The notes: generated by a model from the sequence alone, not told the origin. DNA of 64,000 nt from Roseovarius azorensis (GCF_900109455.1 NZ_FOAG01000007.1:62001-126000); one strand, 5' to 3'; positions 26,094 through 35,859 are shown, counted from the first letter of the stretch. Made by a program: numbers and translations.

Positions 26094-27608
26094 ATGGATT
26101 TTTTGGCCGAGCTGCCTCGTCGCATTCATATGATCTTGGAGGAAGGGGCAACGTTCGGCGACTCCCGTATCGCCTTTACAGATGAAAACGGGATTGATTG
26201 GTCCTTCCGCCGGCTGATCGACACGGTCGCAGCTGTCTCTGATGAAATGCGACAACTCGGGGTTCGGCAGGGTGATCGGGTGATGATCATCTGCGAAAAC
26301 TCGATCAGGGCTGTGGTTCTAATGTATGCAGCAAGCCGGTTGGATGCATGGGCGGTGCTAGCGAATGCCCGGCTCAGCAAGCATGAACTTGCCCTTATTG
26401 AAGAGGATTGCCAGCCGCGGCGTATATTTCGCACCGATTCCAACTTGTCTGCACAAAATGCGGACGACGGCAATGCTGATGTTCGGCTCTTTACTGATAT
26501 CGGCGCCGTAACGGTTGGTCCGTTAAATGAGAACAGCCAGCCGGAAGAAGTTCACGAAGGATCCGCAGAGCAAGTCGCCGTTCTGATCTATACTACCGGG
26601 ACCACGGGGCGCCCTAAGGGCGTCATGCTTAGCCATCGCAATTTGATTTTCGTCTCAAGCAGGGGAAGACGAACACAGTCTCTCGCTCCCGATGATGTCG
26701 CCCTGTGTGTCATGCCGATATCTCATTCGTACGGGCTCGTGTTGATGCAAGGCATGTTGTACGCTGGCGCGCGTATGAAAATTATGCCACGATTTTCACT
26801 ACAGGAGGCCCTAGATGCTGTTCGCAGCGGAGAGTTGACGGTTTTCAACGCCGTTCCAGCCATGCTGACACGGGTGGTGGCACATGTTGAACAGACGGGC
26901 GAAAAGCTCACGCCAAATAACCTCCGGTACGTCTACACGGGCACCGCGCCGCTCGACCTGTCACTGCGTAAAAATGTCGAACGGCTGTTCGGCGTGGTCT
27001 TACAGAACGGATACGGATTGACTGAAACGTCGCCGACGATCAGCCGGTCTCACTATTCGATTGGCACCGACGACATCCATATTGGTCCACCGATAGAAGG
27101 GGTCGAGATCCGGATCGTCGGGCCTGACGGTCTCGATGTCCCAGAGGGAAAGCCGGGAGAATTGCTGGTCCGGGGCCCCAATGTGATGTTGGGATACTAT
27201 CGCCAGCCGAAAGCGACCGCCGAAGTTATCGACGAGGATGGCTATCTTCACACAGGCGATATCGTCAGTCGCAACGAACGCGGCGAACTGGTTATTCAAG
27301 GCCGATCAAAGGAATTGATCATTCGCTCCGGCTTCAATGTCTATCCTCCGGAAGTCGAAGCCGCCCTGAATGCACATCCCAGCATTCTAAATTCCGCCGT
27401 GCTCGGACGTCCTGTTGAGGGAAATGAGGAAATTATTGCCTTCGTTGAAATGTTGCCTGAACGGCAGTGCGAGGTGGATGAGATTAAGTCCTTTCTGAAG
27501 AGCCGCCTTGCCCAGTATAAGCTGCCGCAACAGATTATCGTTATGCACGATTTGCCGGTCGCTCCGAATGGAAAGATAAAGAAGAACGACTTGAAGAAAT
27601 ATCTCTAG
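26094..27608 (+). CDS. AMP-forming acyl-CoA ligase
   Basis: From ATG 26094 (GGGGA ribosome site) the enzyme is 504 residues. It shows the adenylation motifs LIYTTGTTGRPKGVMLSH, QNGYGLTETSPTISR, YLHTGDIVSRNERGELVIQG and RSGFNVYPPEVEAAL. The catalytic lysine lies in APNGKIKKNDLKKYL at the C-terminus. It activates a carboxylic acid with ATP and CoA. FadR-type palindromes lie just upstream, and the aldehyde dehydrogenase gene follows 125 bp downstream. It could activate the acid made by that dehydrogenase, as acyl-CoA ligases do in polyethylene glycol catabolic operons. Specific substrate is unknown. Confidence 0.9.
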   Translation: MDFLAELPRRIHMILEEGATFGDSRIAFTDENGIDWSFRRLIDTVAAVSDEMRQLGVRQGDRVMIICENSIRAVVLMYAASRLDAWAVLANARLSKHELALIEEDCQPRRIFRTDSNLSAQNADDGNADVRLFTDIGAVTVGPLNENSQPEEVHEGSAEQVAVLIYTTGTTGRPKGVMLSHRNLIFVSSRGRRTQSLAPDDVALCVMPISHSYGLVLMQGMLYAGARMKIMPRFSLQEALDAVRSGELTVFNAVPAMLTRVVAHVEQTGEKLTPNNLRYVYTGTAPLDLSLRKNVERLFGVVLQNGYGLTETSPTISRSHYSIGTDDIHIGPPIEGVEIRIVGPDGLDVPEGKPGELLVRGPNVMLGYYRQPKATAEVIDEDGYLHTGDIVSRNERGELVIQGRSKELIIRSGFNVYPPEVEAALNAHPSILNSAVLGRPVEGNEEIIAFVEMLPERQCEVDEIKSFLKSRLAQYKLPQQIIVMHDLPVAPNGKIKKNDLKKYL

Positions 27609-27733
27609 ATAGTTTGAGCTGTCGGTTCGACACTTCCTTCCGAAGCGCTCTGGACCATGAGTCCGACCCATATAGTATCTCCGACAAGGTCCGCAATCCC
27701 GCAAAAAACTCGATATGGAGAACCCGCCTCGCC

Positions 27734-29170
27734 ATGACAACCTTGCATGCTAACCTGATCGATGGAGCTTGGGTCGAAGGCGAAGCCGCGCCGAACATTA
27801 ACCCCTCCAACACCAACGAAGTCGTCGGCACCTATGCGCGTGCTACTCGAGCTGACTCCCAAGCCGCGATCGCCGCCGCTAAACGTACGTTCCCGACATG
27901 GTCGCGCACGAGCCCTTTGGAGCGTCACGCGGTGTTGCGCAAGGCGGCAGACGAAATTCTCGCCCGCAAGGACGAACTCGGCCGACTTTTGTCGCGCGAG
28001 GAAGGCAAATCGTTGGCCGAAGCAGTCGGCGAAACGATTCGTGCGGCCCAGGTTTTCGATTACTTCGCGGGCGAAACGCTACGGCTGGCCGGCGAAACGT
28101 TGCCCTCTGTGCGTCGGGGTGTCGTGGTGGATGTGACGCGTGAGCCGGTCGGCGTGATCGCTATCATCACGCCGTGGAACTTCCCAATCGCCATTCCGGC
28201 GTGGAAAATTGCGCCGGCGCTCTGCTACGGCAACACTGTGGTATTCAAGCCGGCTGATCTCACCCCTGGCTGCGCTTGGGAGCTGGTTGACATTCTCCAC
28301 CGCGCCGGGCTGCCAAAGGGCGTACTCAATCTCGTAATGGGCCGTGGTTCGGTCGTCGGCCAGACCATGCTCGATAGCCCCGACGTAGATGCGATAAGCT
28401 TCACAGGCTCAGTGGAGACCGGCCGGCGTGTGGCGGCCTCCTGCGTCGAACACGGCAGGAAGTTCCAACTCGAGATGGGCGGTAAGAATCCGCTGGTCGT
28501 GCTCGATGATGCGGACCTCAACGTGGCGGTCGACTGCGCCGTCAACGGTGCATACTTCTTAACTGGCCAGCGCTGCACGGCTTCCTCACGGCTGATCGTC
28601 ACCGAAGGCATCCACGATCGTTTTGTCTCGGCAGTTACCGAAAAGCTTAGGAGCCTCGTCGTCGACGACGCGCTCAAGCCGGGAACGCAGATCGGTCCGG
28701 TGGTGGACGAGAACCAACTCAGTCAGGACGAGAAGTATATCGCCATTGGCCGTGAGGAGGGCGCTAAGCTGGTGTGTGGAGGCGAAAGGCTGAACCGTGA
28801 GACGCCCGGCTTCTTCTTGCAGCCTGCCTTGTTCACCGAGGCAACCAATAATATGCGCATCAGCCGCGAAGAGATTTTTGGTCCCGTCGCGGCGGTAATT
28901 CGTGTCAAGAATTATGAAGAGGCGCTGGAGACCGCGAACGATACGGCATTCGGCCTGTCCTCGGGGATCTGCACGGCCAGCCTGAAACATGCGACGCACT
29001 ATAAGCGCAATGCCGACGCCGGCATGATTTTTGTCAATCTGCCCACTGGCGGCGTCGACTTCCATGTGCCGTTCGGCGGCCGCAAGGCATCGAGCTTCGG
29101 CCCTCGCGAACAGGGCCGCTACGCCGCCGAGTTCTACACGACCGTCAAAACGGCCTATACGCTGGCCTGA
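27734..29170 (+). CDS. NAD(P)-dependent aldehyde dehydrogenase
   Basis: From ATG 27734 the enzyme is 478 residues. The general base Glu247 lies in LEMGGKN, the nucleophile Cys281 in TGQRCTASSR, and Asn149 in TPWNFP. FLTGQRCTASSRLIV and the C-terminal FYTTVKTAY resemble alpha-ketoglutaric-semialdehyde dehydrogenases, so a short-chain oxo-acid or hydroxyaldehyde substrate is possible. It is unrelated in detail to the broken dehydrogenase at 6587-7237. An upstream in-frame extension to 27614 lacks family sequence. It stands after the CoA ligase and would oxidise the aldehyde from the GMC enzyme. The activity class is firm; the substrate is inferred. Confidence 0.92.
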   Translation: MTTLHANLIDGAWVEGEAAPNINPSNTNEVVGTYARATRADSQAAIAAAKRTFPTWSRTSPLERHAVLRKAADEILARKDELGRLLSREEGKSLAEAVGETIRAAQVFDYFAGETLRLAGETLPSVRRGVVVDVTREPVGVIAIITPWNFPIAIPAWKIAPALCYGNTVVFKPADLTPGCAWELVDILHRAGLPKGVLNLVMGRGSVVGQTMLDSPDVDAISFTGSVETGRRVAASCVEHGRKFQLEMGGKNPLVVLDDADLNVAVDCAVNGAYFLTGQRCTASSRLIVTEGIHDRFVSAVTEKLRSLVVDDALKPGTQIGPVVDENQLSQDEKYIAIGREEGAKLVCGGERLNRETPGFFLQPALFTEATNNMRISREEIFGPVAAVIRVKNYEEALETANDTAFGLSSGICTASLKHATHYKRNADAGMIFVNLPTGGVDFHVPFGGRKASSFGPREQGRYAAEFYTTVKTAYTLA

Positions 29171-29499
29171 CGGGCTAATGCCGGTCCGCTTACCAGCCCC
29201 GAGGTGCCCGCGCCGTGACGGCTTCGCCCATGGCGCAGGCCGCTGGAACGATCCCGCCGGGGCGACCTTGCCTCGCTCGGCCGCGCGAGAGTCGAATAAC
29301 ACCTGCCGCGATTGCCAGGCAGGTACTGGCGGCGCCAATTACTCAGGGAAGAAGCAGCTCGTGCAGCCGGAACGCTTCGTGAGGTCGAAGCATGCTCGGG
29401 ATCTGCCAAATAATGCACTCTGCGATACTACGAGGTCGGCGCCTGAACTAGAGCAAGAGATGTTCCCACGGGCCTCCTAGGAAGCCGTGATAGCGGATC
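29171..29499. other. Noncoding stretch after the aldehyde dehydrogenase
   Basis: No complete gene or RNA is recognised. It separates the catabolic cluster from a regulator stump and the iron alcohol dehydrogenase. Confidence 0.45.
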
Positions 29500-29628
29500 A
29501 ACCACCAGTTCCTGCTGTTCGATCAGCCGGCGAAAATTCTGCTTGTGGACCAGACGGCCGGCATGCGCCTCCACCGCGCGCTGCTGCAACTGCAGCAGCG
29601 TAAACTGCGGCGGCATCAGTTTGAACAC
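29500..29628 (-). pseudogene. C-terminal stump of a Nudix/NrtR-type regulator
   Basis: On the minus strand, FKLMPPQFTLLQLQQRAVEA and GRLVHKQNFRRLIEQQELVV match the winged-helix C-terminus found after the Nudix domain in NrtR-type regulators. The Nudix domain is absent upstream and the conserved end is missing downstream. It is a dead fragment, divergent from the alcohol dehydrogenase gene whose regulator it may once have been. Confidence 0.6.
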
Positions 29629-29687
29629 GCGTGATCTGGTCGAAAAGCCAGTCGTTCCGGCCGTCTGACTCTAGAGGAATTCGCCCG

Positions 29688-30848
29688 ATGCAAGCCTTCA
29701 CCTTCAATACGACCCCCTCGATCGTCTTCGAAGCCGGTTCGGCCAAGCGCTTCGGCGCGATCGCAGGCAAACGGCTGGGCCCGACGGTGCTGTTCGTGAC
29801 CGATCCCGGCCTGCGCAAACTCGGCCTGTGCGACGCAGCCATCGCCTCACTGGAAAGCGTCGGAGCGTCGGTTGCGATTTTCGATTCCGTTGAAGCCGAT
29901 CCTTCGCTGGCGACCGTGATGAAGGCGGTGGAAAATGGTCGTTCAGCCGGCGCGACCGGCGTCGCAGGCTTCGGCGGCGGCTCGTCGCTCGACGTGGCGA
30001 AAGTGGCCGCACTTCTTCTCGGCTCCGGCGAAGACATCGACGGCGCCTGGGGCGTGGCGCAGGCGAAGGGACCGCGCCTGCCTCTGGTGCTGGCGCCCAC
30101 CACGGCAGGAACAGGCTCGGAAGTCACCCCGGTTTCAATCATTACCGTCGGTGACGAGGAGAAGCGCGGCGTGTCCAGCGCTATCATCCTGCCGGACATT
30201 GCGGTGCTCGATCCGGAACTAACGCTGGGCCTGCCGCCGGCAATCACCGCAGCCACCGGCGTCGACGCGATGGTGCACGCAATCGAAGCCTATGCCTCGA
30301 AGAACGCCAACAACAATCCGCTGTCGAAGATGCTGGCCAGACAGGCCCTGCAACTCATCGGCGCCAGCATCGAAAAAGCGGTGCTTGACGGTAAGGATGT
30401 CGAGGCGAGGGGGGCGATGTTGCTCGGCTCCATGCTCGCCGGTCAAGCCTTCGCCAATTCGCCGGTGGCCGCCGTCCACGCGCTTGCCTATCCGATCGGG
30501 GGGACGTTCCATGTCCCGCACGGCCTCTCGAACGCACTTGTCCTGCCGCATGTCCTGTGCTTCAACGCGCCCGACGCCGCCCATCTCTACGCCGAGATCG
30601 CCACGGACGCTTTCCCACGTCTCGCACAAGAGGAAGGTGTGCAGGGGCGCTGCGCGGCGTTCATTGAGGAACTGGCCTCGCTATCGAAAAGACTTGGCCT
30701 GCAGCCGCGCCTGCGGGATGTCGGCATCGGCGAAGAGCATCTGAAAAAGATGGCGGCGGATGCGATGAAGCAGCAGCGGTTGTTGGTCAACAATCCGCGC
30801 AATGTCTCGGAGCCGGATGCGCTCGCCATCTATCGCGCGGCATGGTGA
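29688..30848 (+). CDS. Iron-containing alcohol dehydrogenase
   Basis: From ATG 29688 (AGAGGA ribosome site) the product is 386 residues. The N-terminal half binds NAD(P) with GFGGGSSLDVAK and LAPTTAGTGSEVTP. The metal ligands are Asp193 and His197 in GVDAMVHAIEAY, His264 in AVHALAYPIGG, and His278 in HVPHGLSNA. Class III dehydrogenases interconvert alcohols and aldehydes; maleylacetate reductases are distant relatives. An upstream frame to 29631 is not supported. It is followed within five bases by a broken thioesterase gene, so it probably once headed a short operon. All ligands are present, so it should be active. Confidence 0.92.
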   Translation: MQAFTFNTTPSIVFEAGSAKRFGAIAGKRLGPTVLFVTDPGLRKLGLCDAAIASLESVGASVAIFDSVEADPSLATVMKAVENGRSAGATGVAGFGGGSSLDVAKVAALLLGSGEDIDGAWGVAQAKGPRLPLVLAPTTAGTGSEVTPVSIITVGDEEKRGVSSAIILPDIAVLDPELTLGLPPAITAATGVDAMVHAIEAYASKNANNNPLSKMLARQALQLIGASIEKAVLDGKDVEARGAMLLGSMLAGQAFANSPVAAVHALAYPIGGTFHVPHGLSNALVLPHVLCFNAPDAAHLYAEIATDAFPRLAQEEGVQGRCAAFIEELASLSKRLGLQPRLRDVGIGEEHLKKMAADAMKQQRLLVNNPRNVSEPDALAIYRAAW

Positions 30849-30852
30849 GACG

Positions 30853-31218
30853 ATGAGCGAGCGGTCTTCACCCACGTCGCGCAATGCCTACAACGCGTTT
30901 CGCACAATCACCACGGCTGGATGGATAACGACATCTATGGTGACATGAACAAATGCGGTGCATTATTCGCTGTTCGACACTGCGGTGAATGGCTGGCTGA
31001 TCGGCGAGGGCCTGCTGGACATCCATGGCGGCGACCAGATTGGGCTCGTCGTCGAAACCGGGTGCCGCTATTTTTCTGAACTTGCTTTCCCCGATAAGGT
31101 AACGGCCGGTATCCGCGTCGCCAGGCTCGGAACGTCCTCCGTTCGCTATGAGGTTGCCCTGTTTCGGAATGAAGAAGAGATCGCCGCGCTGAAGGCTTCT
31201 TCGTCCACGTCTAGCTAG
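30853..31218 (+). pseudogene. Acyl-CoA thioesterase (4-hydroxybenzoyl-CoA thioesterase family) pseudogene
   Basis: The gene begins MSERSSPTSRNAYNAFRTIT and then must change frame to read WMDNDIYGDMN, change again to VHYSLFDTAVNGWL, and once more near 31190 to recover FFVHV. The middle, GGDQIGLVVETGCRYFSELA and ARLGTSSVRYEVALF, is typical hot-dog thioesterase. At least three frameshifts and loss of the last 20 or so residues make it non-functional. It directly follows the alcohol dehydrogenase. Confidence 0.8.
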
Positions 31219-31659
31219 GGAAGGAGGTCGGCAACGCTCCTCACTGTGCGGTCAGAATACCGGCACCAGGGAGACATCTCCAAGACGCCGTCAGCTTGTC
31301 AGCAATCAGTCTGCTTGCCGTCCCCGGGCCCAGCAATCGCAGAAGCTACCCCACGCTCCAGTTTACCCGGAATGGCGCTGTTGTAGGGGTCAGAACAAGC
31401 ACCGCAATCAGATCCACGTTCACTTCGTGGCCCTGGTCCCGTTTTCTGGTTCTCCTCAGTGTTTTTGGAGGGAGTATCTTCCATTGCGTACGGCTTGTGT
31501 CCGAAGCCTCCGTCGAGGCTGATTGGTTCAACTTCCGACGAACGTGGACTGCCCCCGACCAGCCGTCAACGTCTCCGGCGACATGAAGTTTTTGTTCTTC
31601 GCATCTGCACAAAATTGTGCCAAACGCCCTCAGGCGGTTAACGTAAGGGAAGGAATGCC
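31219..31659. other. Noncoding stretch before panB
   Basis: No gene or RNA family is recognised. The last bases, GTAAGGGAAGG at about 31643-31653, are the panB ribosome site. A promoter for panB must lie here but no strong consensus pair stood out. Confidence 0.45.
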
Positions 31660-32505
31660 ATGAGCGCGACAGGTGAAGTGAAGGCCCTGACGCCCCCCGA
31701 TATCGTGTCACACAAGGGTGGGACGCCGCTGGTTTGTCTCACTGCCTACACGACACCGATGGCGAGGCTTGTCGATACCACCTGCGATATCGTGCTTGTC
31801 GGTGACAGCGTTGGCATGGTGCTGCACGGCTTGCCGTCCACGCTGGGCGTCACGCTCGACATGATGATCATGCACGCACAAGCGGTGCGCCGTGGCATCG
31901 AGCGGGCACTGATGGTTGTGGACATGCCGTTCGGGTCCTATGAGGAAGGGCCCGAACAGGCCTTTCGCAATGCCGCCCGGCTGATGGCCGAGACCGGCTG
32001 CGCCGCCGTCAAGCTCGAGGGCGGCGAGAGTATGGCGGAGACGATCCAGTTCCTGGTCGCGCGCGGCATTCCGGTGATGGCGCATGTCGGCCTGACACCA
32101 CAGGCAGTCAATACTTTTGGCGGCTACAAGGTGCAGGGGCGTGGCAACGATGCGGAACGCATCTTGCGCGATGCCGACGCGGTTTCAAAAGCCGGCGCGT
32201 TTGCCGTTGTGCTGGAGAAGGTGCCGGAAGCGCTCGCTCGCAGGATTACCGCCGACATTGCCATCCCCACCATCGGTATCGGCGCCTCGTCAGCCTGTGA
32301 CGGCCAAATCCTGGTGGTCGACGACATGCTTGGCATGTTCACGGACTTCCGGCCGAAATTCGTCAAGCGCTACGCTGAACTCGGGGAGCGGGCACAAGCC
32401 GCGATCGCAGCCTACGCAAACGAAGTGCGCGAGCGGCGCTTTCCAGGTGCAGAGCATGTCTTTCGCGATCAGCCCAAAACGATCAAGGGTGGAGAAGCGG
32501 CATGA
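31660..32505 (+). CDS. panB: 3-methyl-2-oxobutanoate hydroxymethyltransferase (ketopantoate synthase)
   Basis: The 281-residue enzyme adds a hydroxymethyl group from 5,10-methylenetetrahydrofolate to 3-methyl-2-oxobutanoate, the first step to pantothenate and coenzyme A. It has [14 protein letters not shown], the metal-binding [24 protein letters not shown] and GHVGLTPQ-like [20 protein letters not shown], all normal for PanB, and is of normal length. The stop overlaps the panC start (ATGA), so the pair is translationally coupled. panB and panC are carried on large plasmids in some rhizobia, which supports a plasmid or chromid location here. Confidence 0.96.
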   Translation: MSATGEVKALTPPDIVSHKGGTPLVCLTAYTTPMARLVDTTCDIVLVGDSVGMVLHGLPSTLGVTLDMMIMHAQAVRRGIERALMVVDMPFGSYEEGPEQAFRNAARLMAETGCAAVKLEGGESMAETIQFLVARGIPVMAHVGLTPQAVNTFGGYKVQGRGNDAERILRDADAVSKAGAFAVVLEKVPEALARRITADIAIPTIGIGASSACDGQILVVDDMLGMFTDFRPKFVKRYAELGERAQAAIAAYANEVRERRFPGAEHVFRDQPKTIKGGEAA

Positions 32506-33368
32506 ATGTTCCGATTGTCAGGGCCGTGGCGGATCTTCGCACGATCGTTGCGGGATGGCGTCGCGAAGCAGCCAGCATTGCTGTGGTGCCCACTATGGGT
32601 GCCTTGCATGAAGGGCATCTCAGCCTGGTGCGTGCCGCGCTCGAAAAGGCCGACCGGGTGATCGTGACGCTGTTCGTCAATCCAAAGCAGTTCAACAGCG
32701 CAGCCGATCTTGCCGCCTATCCGCGTACCGAGGTGGAGGACGCTGCAAAGCTGGCGCCACTGGGTGCGCATCTGCTTTACGCGCCGGACGCTGCTGAAAT
32801 CTATCCGGAGGGTTTTGCCACCGCGGTTTCGGTCGGCGGCGTCAGCGAGGGCCTGTGCGGCGCGTTTCGGCCGGGTCATTTCGATGGCGTCGCCACCGTC
32901 GTCGCCAAACTGTTCCTGCAGACCGGAGCCGATCTCGCGTTTTTCGGCGAGAAGGATTTCCAGCAGCTTCATGTGGTTCGCCGCATGGCGCGGGATCTGG
33001 ACATTCCGATCACCGTCATCGGCTGTCCGACAGTCCGCGAAGAAGACGGGCTGGCGCTCTCTTCGCGCAACGTCCGGCTCTCACTGGCGGAGCGACTGGC
33101 TGCACCGAAGCTCGCGTCGATTCTGCACACAGCAGCCGGACAGATCGCCAACGGAGCGCCGGTCAGCCTGACACTGGCTGAGGCGCGCGCTGCCATCCTT
33201 TCGGCAGGCTACCGGGAGGTGGAATATCTGGAATTGCGAGCAGACGCCGATCTTCGGCCTTTGAACGCACTTTACTGTCCCGCGCGTCTGCTGGTGGCCG
33301 CCTGGCTCGGCAACACACGACTGATCGACAATGTCGAAGTTGTTCCCCTGCTGTCGCTTAGCAGTTAA
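32502..33368 (+). CDS. panC: Pantothenate synthetase
   Basis: The 288-residue enzyme joins pantoate and beta-alanine with ATP to pantothenate. The nucleotidyl-transfer motif is [14 protein letters not shown] near residue 30, with [18 protein letters not shown], the [16 protein letters not shown] block near 155, and [12 protein letters not shown]. It overlaps panB by four bases and is the last gene before the convergent SRAP gene. Both enzymes look intact and are likely housekeeping; together they would feed CoA demand, including that of the ligase and CoA-transferase genes in the catabolic cluster. Confidence 0.96.
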   Translation: MNVPIVRAVADLRTIVAGWRREAASIAVVPTMGALHEGHLSLVRAALEKADRVIVTLFVNPKQFNSAADLAAYPRTEVEDAAKLAPLGAHLLYAPDAAEIYPEGFATAVSVGGVSEGLCGAFRPGHFDGVATVVAKLFLQTGADLAFFGEKDFQQLHVVRRMARDLDIPITVIGCPTVREEDGLALSSRNVRLSLAERLAAPKLASILHTAAGQIANGAPVSLTLAEARAAILSAGYREVEYLELRADADLRPLNALYCPARLLVAAWLGNTRLIDNVEVVPLLSLSS

Positions 33369-33439
33369 CCGAAAGAATGCGCCGGTTTGGTTCGGGTTGA
33401 CCATTTAATCATGAGAATATGGGCTGCGGGATTCTCAAA

Positions 33440-34015
33440 TTAACTGCAATTGCAGGGAAGGCCTCGGCCGGTGGGCTTGAGCAGTTCGCCCTGCGGCTTG
33501 GTTAAACGGAGCCAGTCCGCCCAGTTATCTGGCTGGAGCACGACCACCTGACGATCATGGTAGGGCGCGACGTCCGGCCCTGGACTCGTCGTCAGCATCG
33601 TGAAGGAGGCTGGGTGATTGCCCTGGGCCTCACGCCATAGCCCGGCGATGGCCATGAAGGGGGCTCCGATCAGGCTGAAGCGATGTTTGGTTTTGGGGTA
33701 CTTCTTGCCGGTGAATTCGTAGAATCCCGATGCCGGGATCAGGCAGCGCTTGCTGTCGGCGAAGTCTCGCCCTTCCGATCTAAAATTGAAGACCGGCCCA
33801 CCCCTGGGCCCCGATGGCGGGAAGCTGAAGTTCATCTGGACGAGTTCGATCATGTCGCCGGCCGCACGCATGACCGGTCCCATATCGTTGATCCTGATAT
33901 CGTCCGCCTGGGGCAGATCGAGTTCTGTCTGTTGCGTTGGTATCTCCAGCTCCAACGCCTGCATCATCTGGCAGTATTCAACCCAGCGAACGTGTTGCTC
34001 ATAGGCATTGCACAT
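33440..34015 (-). CDS. SRAP-family protein (YedK/HMCES-like, abasic-site shield)
   Basis: The 191-residue protein begins MCNAYEQHV, so Cys2 becomes the N-terminal nucleophile after Met removal. The other catalytic positions are Asn77 in VFNFRSEG, Glu100 in ASGFYEF, and His153 in APYHDRQVVVL. SRAP proteins form a stable thiazolidine link with abasic sites in single-stranded DNA to prevent breaks. The last dozen residues (PTGRGLPCNCS) do not look like the family; reading one base over gives a more normal tail, so a late frameshift is possible. It is convergent with panC. Confidence 0.9.
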   Translation of the reverse strand: MCNAYEQHVRWVEYCQMMQALELEIPTQQTELDLPQADDIRINDMGPVMRAAGDMIELVQMNFSFPPSGPRGGPVFNFRSEGRDFADSKRCLIPASGFYEFTGKKYPKTKHRFSLIGAPFMAIAGLWREAQGNHPASFTMLTTSPGPDVAPYHDRQVVVLQPDNWADWLRLTKPQGELLKPTGRGLPCNCS

Positions 34016-34182
34016 CCGGTAAGGATAGCGTGAACTTCAAAATCTTTCGAGGGGTGGGGCGTCTTCCTCCGGAACCGGACTGTCGGCGAAGCTGAAGCCC
34101 CGCGGTGCGGGTCTTCACCCTCCGGGCGTCCATCCCTGACGCGGGCAGGGGCATTCGTGCAGTTGGGGGGAGTGCTTCTGAG

Positions 34183-34470
34183 ATGCTGAGGGCGATTTTG
34201 GCGTGGGTAGAGAGGCGGCGTGCGATCCGTCGCCGATGGCGGGAAGACGCCAGGCGCCTCGTCCGTCTCCACGGCCCGACTGCCTATTATGAGGCACAAC
34301 GGCTTGCCGCAACATCCCGCGCGATCGAAGACGGCCAGTTCCTCCACTGGGCAAAGGTAGCTGCCGAGGTGGCGCGGATAGAACCGTCGGCCGAGATGGA
34401 TATCGACGTCGTCCGGTCGATTGTCGATCACGAACTTCGTCATCGAGTTCATTCGGATCCTGAGCCATGA
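34183..34470 (+). CDS. Conserved-looking small hypothetical protein
   Basis: From ATG 34183 this would be a 95-residue basic, helical protein (MLRAILAWVERRRAIRRRW, then LVRLHGPTAYYEAQRLAATS). I recall similar Arg-rich small proteins beside DUF3991/TOPRIM genes on rhizobial plasmids but cannot name a family. The frame is open upstream to 34105; the first strong start is uncertain. It lies in a plasmid-maintenance-like neighbourhood with the two genes that follow. Confidence 0.5.
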   Translation: MLRAILAWVERRRAIRRRWREDARRLVRLHGPTAYYEAQRLAATSRAIEDGQFLHWAKVAAEVARIEPSAEMDIDVVRSIVDHELRHRVHSDPEP

Positions 34471-34766
34471 CACGAAGAGGCGGGTCGCCGCGACAATACT
34501 GAGGGCACGTCAAGCCCGGTCTCTGCAATGGCTCTCTGCTACCGGGAAGGATGCGACTGGGTGCGGATCCATCCACGCGCAGGTCCGCCCCCGCTTGCTG
34601 TGCTGGCTTCCTGGTCCAGGTCCGTCCTCCTCCAATCAACCCACAAGGGGTCCGCTACGCGAGCGTGCGGCCGCTGCGGCTTCGCCTGCGCGGTGATTGC
34701 GGCCGGGCCCCGGACCCGACGGGCACCAGAGCGGGGATCGGCCCCGCCCATGGACGGAGCCCTTCA

Positions 34767-34952
34767 ATGTCGCACGATCTTTCACTCGCACAGAACCATG
34801 CCTGGAACCTCGCCCGCACCCTGATGGTGCCGGTTATTCTCTTCAAGGTCGACGACGAATACGGCGTCATGCCCGCCGACGAACTCGACGACGCCGAAAT
34901 CGAGCCGCTCTTCGAATACGATCCCTACCAGGGCGGTCGGCCGGCTCATTGA
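34767..34952 (+). CDS. Small acidic hypothetical protein
   Basis: This 61-residue protein (MSHDLSLAQNHAWNLARTLM, then VDDEYGVMPADELDD) is acidic at its C-terminus and looks like short plasmid-borne proteins of unknown function. The frame is open upstream to 34551, but the part before ATG 34767 is low-complexity and Arg/Pro rich. No function can be given. Confidence 0.5.
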   Translation: MSHDLSLAQNHAWNLARTLMVPVILFKVDDEYGVMPADELDDAEIEPLFEYDPYQGGRPAH

Positions 34953-35235
34953 GCCGGCCTTCCTCGCGCGCCAAGCGCCCGGCCGTCTGAAGGCCGGGTT
35001 GCGCGTCGCATCGTCCTTTCCCTGCTGGTGGCGGGACGCCACGAGCCCTTATTGGGACGAGGTTTTGCCGCTTGCGCCGGGAAGCCCGCAAGGGAGGCTG
35101 CGCCGCCCCGGCAAGCCGGTGCGCCCCTGCGGCCTTCCGGCTTCGCGGCCGACCTCGAGGCCTGCCGGAAAGGTAGACAAACAGATCTGGACAAGGAAAG
35201 GGCCGGACGCCCCGCGGCGCCGGCGGGATTGACCC

Positions 35236-35859
35236 ATGGAGCAGCATGAAATCGAGACATTGCGAGACAAGGTGCCCTGCGCCGCCGTGCTCGAGCGCGA
35301 GGGCTGGACGGTGGACGTCAAGGAGAGCACCACACGCGCCGTGAAGTACCGGCGCGGGGCAGGCGAGATCATCATCGTCATCCACAATGGCAGGGGCTGG
35401 TTCGATCCACTCTCGGATGCCAAGGGCGACGTCTTCACCCTCGCCGGTCACCTGGCCGGTATCGCCTTTCCGGCGGCCGTCGAGGCGGTTCGCAGTCTCG
35501 TCGGCTATGTTCCGGCCACGCCGTCCTGGAATTGCCCGAAGCGCACAGGCATTCCACTTTCGATCACCGACCGATGGCGGCGCCGACGACCTCCAACCAT
35601 CGGGTCTCGCGCCTGGCGATATCTGGCAGATGAGCGTGCGATCCCAGTATCCATTCTGCAGGCCGCTATCGCACAAGGCCTGCTGCGCGAGGGGCCGAGC
35701 GGCAGCATCTGGACGGCGCATGTCGACCAAACCAGGCAACTGATCGGTTGGGAAGAACGCGGCCCCCAGTGGCGCGGCTTCTCCACCGGCGGCAGCAAGC
35801 AACTGTTCCGTCTCGGCAACGAGGCCCCATCGGAAGGTTTCTTCGTAGAACCACGCTAA
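35236..35859 (+). pseudogene. DUF3991/TOPRIM-type protein cut by a Tn3 transposon
   Basis: The first 195 residues (MEQHEIETLRDKVPCAAVLE, then VIHNGRGWFDPLSDAKGDVF, AGHLAGIAFPAAVEAVRSLV) match the N-terminal DUF3991 zone of plasmid proteins that carry a TOPRIM domain, related to primases. The frame enters the Tn3 inverted repeat at 35823 and ends at a stop inside it (35857-35859), adding a foreign tail GFFVEPR. The TOPRIM catalytic half, which should follow GGSKQLFRLGNEA, is absent on the far side of the transposon too. The product is probably inactive. Confidence 0.75.
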
